This document shows, piece after piece, positions 58,722-64,000 of a DNA stretch of 64,000 bases; position 1 is the stretch's first letter; every line of letters begins with the position of its first letter. Source of the DNA: Prochilodus magdalenae (Eukaryota > Chordata > Actinopteri > Characiformes > Prochilodontidae). The notes beneath the pieces were generated by a model. That model ran no database searches. It worked only from the letters and a program-made list of their open reading frames with translations, and had not been told where the DNA came from. The DNA is taken from the NCBI GenBank assembly GCA_024036415.1, contig JAMWET010000914.1:171501-235500 (forward strand), in the 5' to 3' direction. Position numbers and translations under genes: made by a program.

Positions 58722-59635
58722 GAAGAAGAAGAAAGTATAAAAAATAGAAATAGAAAAAAATAAGTAATTAGAAAATTAAGAGAATGATGAAAATAAGACA
58801 AAGGAGGAAAATAACAAAAAGAAGAACAAAAAAGAAGAGAAAGAAGTAAGAATAAAGAACAAAATAAACCAGAAAACAAAGAAGATGAATATGATAAAGT
58901 AGAAGCAGAAGAAAAAAAAAAGAAAAAAGGACAAAAGGAAGTAGAAAGTGAAGACAAAAACTAAGATGAATAAAACAACGGACATTAATAAAAATCCAAA
59001 AACCAAAAAAACAAACAAGACAAATAATATAAGAAGACTTCAATCCATGAAAAGAAGAAGAAAATAAGGAAGAAGAAGGAAAAGAACAATAAAATGGAGA
59101 ACATGAATGAAGAATAAGAGACATAAACAAAGAAGATAAAGACAAAGCAGAAGAAGAACAAGAAAAAAAACAATGGATAAAATTAAATGGAAAAGAAGAA
59201 AACAAAGATGAATAAAACAGTAGATGGATAAAAGAAGAAGAAGAAGAAGAAGAAAGTTCAAATGAAAATAAAGAAAATACAGATGAAGAAGAAGAATAAA
59301 GTAGAAAACAAAGATGAATTAAACGGGATGATAATAGAAAAAATAAGACGATGAAGAAGAAAGTTCAAATGAAAATAAAGATGATAAAGAAGAAGAAGAA
59401 GAAAGTAGAGTAAAAGAAGAAAAAGATGAAGAATTAAAACATGAACAGAATACAGAGAAAAGGAAAAATTAGAAACATGAAGATAAAGAATAACAAAAGA
59501 TAAAGAAGAAAACAAAAGAATCAAACAAAGCAAAATAAGTAGAACAGAACAATAGGAACAGCAACAAAGGAGAAAGATGAAGAAAGAAAAAAGGTGAAGA
59601 TGAAAAGGAAGAAGAACAAAAACAAACGACAGCAG
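58722..59635. repeat. 0.9-kb purine-biased GAA/AAG-rich tract
   Basis: The plus strand is overwhelmingly A and G with short AAGAAGAAG runs (58722, 59233, 59390) and few pyrimidines. Phe/Leu-rich minus-strand frames up to 145 codons are artefacts. It looks like a decayed GAA-type microsatellite and could form triplex DNA. Confidence 0.88.
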
Positions 59636-60364
59636 GTCCTGAAAGAGCGCCATATCGACCCCCGGTGATGTGTTACTGATGTAGCATAGTTCTATAGCTC
59701 CACAGCCAAAGCACGACCACTGTTCTTCTTCTGTCTCTGTGATTCACGACCAGTCTTTTATTCTCCTCCCCTCAGGAGCCGGACGGATGAAGGTAAGGCA
59801 AAGAAAAGCCAACACAGCGGACAAAGGCAGACAAGCAACAAAGTGTGGAGCAAAGCTTGTGAGTAGATCTGCTCCATCCATTAACTGCTACCACACACAT
59901 GGAAGCCTCCTCATTAGCTGGACTGCTATATCCCTCGCTCACCATCATGTCACAGCAATGAATTCATGAACCTGGTCGTTGGTTTTGTGTCGTCATAAAG
60001 GGAAATGCTTCACTCCGCTACTTCCTACTTCCTCCTCCACACAAAATGTAAAACTCATCCAGCCATGGCACTTCTTGGAGACACTCTGCGGTTTTACCCC
60101 ATGTGACACCCTTCCAAGTTCACACTAGAGATATAACTCTCCCTCCTCTGAAAGCTTTGATATTATACAGCTCCATCTATCCTCCATTTCCTGGACCAGA
60201 AAATGGGCCTCTAATCTTTCTATAGCACCTCAAGGGTGTTATTAATTCACTTTGGAATCGGAGGCCTAATGAAAATGAGGAAATCATCATAGCCAACTGC
60301 CTTTGTTCTTAGTCAGGCGTTATTAGAAGAAGCATCTTAGCAGATAACTATACTGTAAAAGTAA
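59636..60364. other. Unassigned, possibly conserved non-coding at 60180-60350
   Basis: The 60180-60350 stretch (GGGTGTTATTAATTCACTTT, GGCCTAATGAAAATGAGGA) is unique and regulatory-like in texture. No gene supported. Confidence 0.25.
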
Positions 60365-60529
60365 TTAAGCACCATATTTAATAGACTCCTTGAGCTCATT
60401 CTGAAAAAGTTCTCTATATTTATCCAGCTGTGGCAACTTTATGGGAAAACCATTAACATAAATAAGCATCAGTGCAATAGAATGGCAAAGCGGTGTGGAA
60501 GCTGATGTTATGATCGCTGCTGGTATGGT
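60365..60529 (-). other. Open frame at the downstream end of the RT array
   Basis: After the last RT unit the minus strand stays open for about 50 codons, ending in LPQLDKYRELFQNELKES and a stop near 60365. I do not recognise it as LINE sequence. It may be chance. Confidence 0.25.
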
Positions 60530-61745
60530 TGTGTGGAAACATGGGTAAAGGCCCAAAGATAGACCCCTGTGGTACACCATCATCAGGAGCAACAGAAATG
60601 TAAACCTGTAGGTCATCTGCATAGCTATGGAAATTGACATTATGATTTCTGATTATATGGCTAAGTGGAAACGTATGTAATAGAACTAAGAGTGGCCTGA
60701 AGATAGAACCCTGTGGTACACCATCATCAGGAGCAACAGAAATGTAAACCTGTAGGTCATCTGTATAGCTATAGAAATTGACATTATGATTTCTGATTAT
60801 ATGGCTAAGCGGAAATGTATGTAATGGAACTAAGAGTGGCCTGAAGATAGAACCCTGCGGTACACCATCATCATAATCGAGTGAAAAGTAAAACCATGGG
60901 TCACCTGCATAGCTGTGGAAGTTGACTTCAAGGTCACTGATGATACGGCCGTGTGGCAAAATTAAATATATAATGAAAATTAAAAAGGCCCAAAGATAGA
61001 CCCCTGTGGTACACCATCATCAGGAGCAACAGAAATGTAAACCTGTAGGTCATCTGCATAGCTATGGAAATTGAAATCATGATTTCTGATTATGTGGCTG
61101 AGTGACAAAATAGTATGGAATGGAACTAAGAGTGGCCTGAAGATAGAACCCTGTGGTACACCATCATCAGGAGCAACAGAAATTTAAACCTGTAGGTCAT
61201 CTGCATAGCTATGGAAATTGGTATTATGATTTCTGATTATATGGCTGAGTGAAAACATAGTATTTAATAGAACCAAGAGTGGCCTGAAGATAGAACTCTG
61301 TGGTACACCGTCATCAAGATCGAGTGAAAAGTAAAACCATGGGTCACCTGCATAGCTGTGGAGGTTGACTTCATGGTCACTGATGATATGGCCGTGTGGC
61401 AAAATTATATATATAATGAAAATAAAAAAGACCCAAAGACAGACCCCTGTAGTACACCATCATCAGGAGAAACAGAAATGTAAGGTCATCTGCATAGCTA
61501 TGGAAACTGACATTACGATTTCTGATTATATGGCTGAGGGACAACATAGTATGGAATGGAACTAAGAGTGGCCTGAAGATAGAACCCTGTGGTACACAGT
61601 CATCAAGTTCAAGTGAAATGTAAAACCATGTGTCATCTGCATAGCTATGGAAGTTGATTTCATGATCATTGCTTATATGGCAACATAGTATATAACGATA
61701 TAACAAGAGTGGCCCAAAGACAAACCCTTGTGGTACACCACAGGA
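60530..61745 (-). repeat. Tandem array of reverse-transcriptase palm fragments (about 144-bp unit)
   Basis: Nine GVPQG sites lie at 60571, 60715, 60859, 61009, 61155, 61302, 61451, 61591 and 61732 (plus-strand GGTACACC landmark; one is AGTACACC), 140-150 bp apart. Each unit on the minus strand encodes GVPQGSIFRPLLV, a hydrophobic linker with SHIIRNHNVNFHSY, the catalytic box YADD (TDD in one copy) and YIS, then rejoins the next GVPQG. Three units are exactly 144 bp (48 codons) apart, so one 168-codon frame (60453-60959) spans more than three of them. Two subtypes alternate (APDD versus LELDD/LDLDD before GVPQG). The last unit at 61732 has the native upstream ANLSCGVPQGSVFGPLLL sequence, showing the direction of growth. 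Confidence 0.92.
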
Positions 61746-62850
61746 CAAATTTGCTGAGGGTAGAGAAGGACCTAGGAAACCACAAGGTTAAAGACCCTTT
61801 TATGTACCTTGTTGAGCTTATTTGCCCTAAATCCTGTATCCTTCATGCTCTAGTGCAGATTATAAATAGTTTTTTTTTTAATATTGTTGTTTGTTATTAT
61901 TGTTTGTTCAAACGAGAAACATTAAGAACATCCCAAAGTGGGCATTTTCAGCAGTCTAGAAGAAGGTAAATCAATTGAAAGCTCTGAAGGAACTAGTACC
62001 ACCCCAAGGCCATCCGCAAATAAGATTTTACAAAGTATCTAAACCTTAACAACACAATGGAGCTACTATTGGACAGAGTTATACACAACAGGCTGTGAAA
62101 TAAACTATGAAATGGACATCAATTGTTCCGTTTGGTTTCCTAGAGAGCACTGCTATCAAAAAACTAAAAATTGCATTCAGCTGAGAACCAATGACAATAA
62201 TAGAAAAGGCCATGATATGGAATATATGATTACAGGTGTGGTTTAGTAACTAAGAGTGACCTGAAGATAGAACCCTGTGGTACACCGTCATCAAGTTCAA
62301 GTGAAATGTAAAACCATGCCTCACCTGTATAGCTATGGAAGTTGATTTCATGATCATTGATCATATGGCAACATAGTATATAACGATATAACAAGAGTGG
62401 CCCAAAGACAGACCCTTGTGGTACACCACAGGACAAACTTGCTGAGGGTAGCGAAGGACCTAGGAAACCACAAGGTTAAGGACCCTACTACGTACCTTGT
62501 TGAGCTTATTTGCCCTAAATCCTGTATCCTTCATGCTCTAGTGCAGATTTTGAAGCACTGCTATCAAAAAACTAAAAATTGCATTCAGCTGAGAACCAAT
62601 GACGATAATAGAAAAGGCCATGATATGGAATATATGATTACAGGTGTGGTTTAGTAACTAAGAGTGACCTGAAGATAGAACCCTGTGGTACACCGTCATC
62701 AAGTTCAAGTGAAATGTAAAACCATGTGTCACCTGTATAGCTATGGAAGTTGATTTCATGATCATATGGCAACATAGTATATAACAAGAGTGGCCCAAAG
62801 ACAGACCCTTGTGGTACACCACAGGACAAACTTGCTGAGGGTAGCTCAAA
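61591..62850 (-). repeat. Second-level duplication of the RT array edge
   Basis: Pairs of RT units at 62279/62420 and 62687/62813 repeat the pair at 61591/61732, each followed by the same flank (GAGGGTAG.GAAGGACCTAG, CTTATTTGCCCTAAATCCTG, GCATTCAGCTGAGAACCAAT). The 62279 to 62687 interval is 408 bp. The 61591 to 62279 interval is 688 bp because the first copy carries an extra 280 bp (61866-62146, beginning with a T-run). A third pair ends at 62850. Confidence 0.9.
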
Positions 62851-63504
62851 GGGTAGTTTAAATTCTTAAACATGAACAAAGTGAGTTCCAAAGCTACTTC
62901 CATGTTCTTTACATTACAAATGAACCAACAATTGGTAGGGGTCTCATTCTGAAATGAAGCTCAAGTCTGTGGGAGACCATGAATTATTACATTTTCATAA
63001 TTTCACAACTGATTTGATCCACTGGGACATTAATTAATGGTGCAAATTTTCCGCAGACTTAACACTCACGTCAAAGACAGTGGGAAATGTGCTGTTATCT
63101 TAGCTTGATGACTTATTAATGGCCTGTAATAGTCTATTATTTCAACATGGGAAGGAATAAATCATCACTTGTTAACAGTATTTAATATTTATCAAGTTGT
63201 TTAAGATGATAACGGTTCGCTTTTCCAGCATATCAATTATCACGTCTGTCACACTCGTCAATCACTGGCAATATCTGATTATATTGCAGGCCTGAGGGCC
63301 AGGATTTTAGCATCAAAGCAAGAAGGCATGACGATTTCAGAGTGATCGTGAAGATGGGAAAGATTTATTTGGCTTTGGGTGACGCATCAAGGTTTTCCGT
63401 GCCGGGAAGGAAAACGATGTCAGTGGCTAATTGATTTCACAGCTATTCCCAGGGGATCATGCACTATACTGCCTATATAAGTCTTCGGCCCTCTGCCTTT
63501 AGAG
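62851..63504. other. Candidate conserved non-coding element
   Basis: 63050-63450 is unique, with ATTAATGG, CTAATTGATTTCACAG and GATGACTTATTAATGGCC, and many short AT-rich homeodomain-like words. This is a typical texture of vertebrate enhancers. Inferred only. Confidence 0.3.
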
Positions 63505-63506
63505 GC

Positions 63507-64000
63507 ATATGATGTCGGCCCACCCTTTCCAGCTATAACAGCTCCAAGTCTTCTGGGAAGGCTTTCCACAAGGGTTGGGAATGTGTTCATGGGAATTCTT
63601 GACTATTCTTCCAGAAGCACATTTGTGAGGTCAGACACTGATGTTGGACGAGAAGGCCTGGCTCTCAGTCTCCACTCTAATCCATCCCAAAGGTGTTCTA
63701 TCGGGTTGAGGTCAGGACTCTGTGCAGGCCAGTCCAGTTCCTCCACACCAGACTCGCTCATCCATGTCTTTATGGAGCTGGCTCTGTGCACTGGTGTGCA
63801 GTCATGTTGGAACAGGAAGGGGCCGTCCCCAAACTGCCCCCACAAAGTTGGGAGCATGGAATGGTCCAGAGTCTCTTGGTCTGCTGAAGCATTAAGAGTT
63901 CCTCTCACTGGAACTAAGGGGCCAAGCCCAACTCCTGAACACCACCCCCACACCATAATCCCCCCTCCACCAAACTTTACACTCAGGCACAGTGCAGTCA
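63507..64000 (-). mobile_element. Tc1-like family B, DD34E transposase, cut by window end
   Basis: Best-preserved transposase in the window. The minus strand is open from the window edge: [51 protein letters not shown] (second catalytic Asp), ELDWPAQSPDLNPIEHLWDG (third acidic residue, Glu, 34 residues after the Asp), then RLRARPSRPTSVSDLTNVLL. A single in-frame stop after LLEE (a TAG where family members have Trp) precedes SRIPMNTFPTLVESLPRRLG, AVIAGKGGPTSYA. The N-terminal DNA-binding domain and first Asp lie outside the window. Confidence 0.92.

Noticed and set aside
58706..59653. Phe/Leu/Ser-rich minus frames resembling membrane proteins
   Set aside because: Reverse complement of the purine-rich tract; hydrophobicity follows from TTC/CTT/TTT codons.

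Overview
The window looks like repeat-dominated, gene-poor DNA from a teleost fish. I recognise by eye several teleost repeat classes: Tc1/mariner elements of several families, L2/CR1-type LINE pieces, a tRNA-derived SINE with a typical fish 3' tail, hAT-like non-autonomous DNA elements, and many micro- and minisatellites. A dispersed element at about 4.2, 12.8 and 18.8 kb resembles one I associate with characiform and siluriform fishes, so an otophysan fish is my best guess (moderate to low confidence). I found no convincing host exon, tRNA gene, rRNA gene or CRISPR array. Most long open frames are either shadows of simple repeats (the 420-500 codon frames at 53.7-55.2 kb) or transposon relics. 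The window is best read as a gene desert or a large intron.

Layout. 0-5 kb: an AAT microsatellite, a 19-bp minisatellite, a Tc1 remnant and a G-quadruplex-like tract. 5-8.5 kb: two tandem duplications (344-bp and 417-bp units), the second split by a 1.1-kb hAT-like element. 9.5-26.4 kb: six remnants of one Tc1 family (family A), two copies of a second, identically deleted Tc1 element in opposite orientations (11.1 and 23.1 kb), a hAT-like element with 8-bp target duplications (23.6 kb), a 40-bp minisatellite (15.5 kb) and a mixed tetramer/pentamer tract (20.3 kb). 25.4-32.6 kb: more Tc1 pieces, two copies of one LINE, and a higher-order minisatellite with a 175-bp unit. 32.6-41 kb: a dispersed repeat in four copies, AT-rich DNA elements and a Tc1 relic broken by a SINE. 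41.7-46.7 kb: a duplicated segment carrying a LINE tail and an AT-rich minisatellite, a complete SINE and an L2 3' end. 48-53 kb: more Tc1 pieces, a near-perfect hairpin, a long TA tract and a MITE. 53-55 kb: a 1.2-kb CA/GACA microsatellite. 55.5-62.9 kb: LINE reverse-transcriptase fragments, two of which have given rise to tandem arrays, plus a 0.9-kb purine-biased tract. The last 0.5 kb is a fairly intact Tc1 transposase that runs off the end.

The most unusual content is on the minus strand at 56.3-62.9 kb. A 22-bp minisatellite (about 37 copies) reads directly out of an L2-type ORF2. A separate array of about nine roughly 144-bp units consists of the reverse-transcriptase palm motifs GVPQGS and YADD repeated head to tail, partly in frame, followed by a second-level 408-bp duplication. 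Both appear to be satellites born from LINE coding sequence. A third array, the AT-rich minisatellite at 42.2 and 46.3 kb, also abuts a LINE 3' tail.
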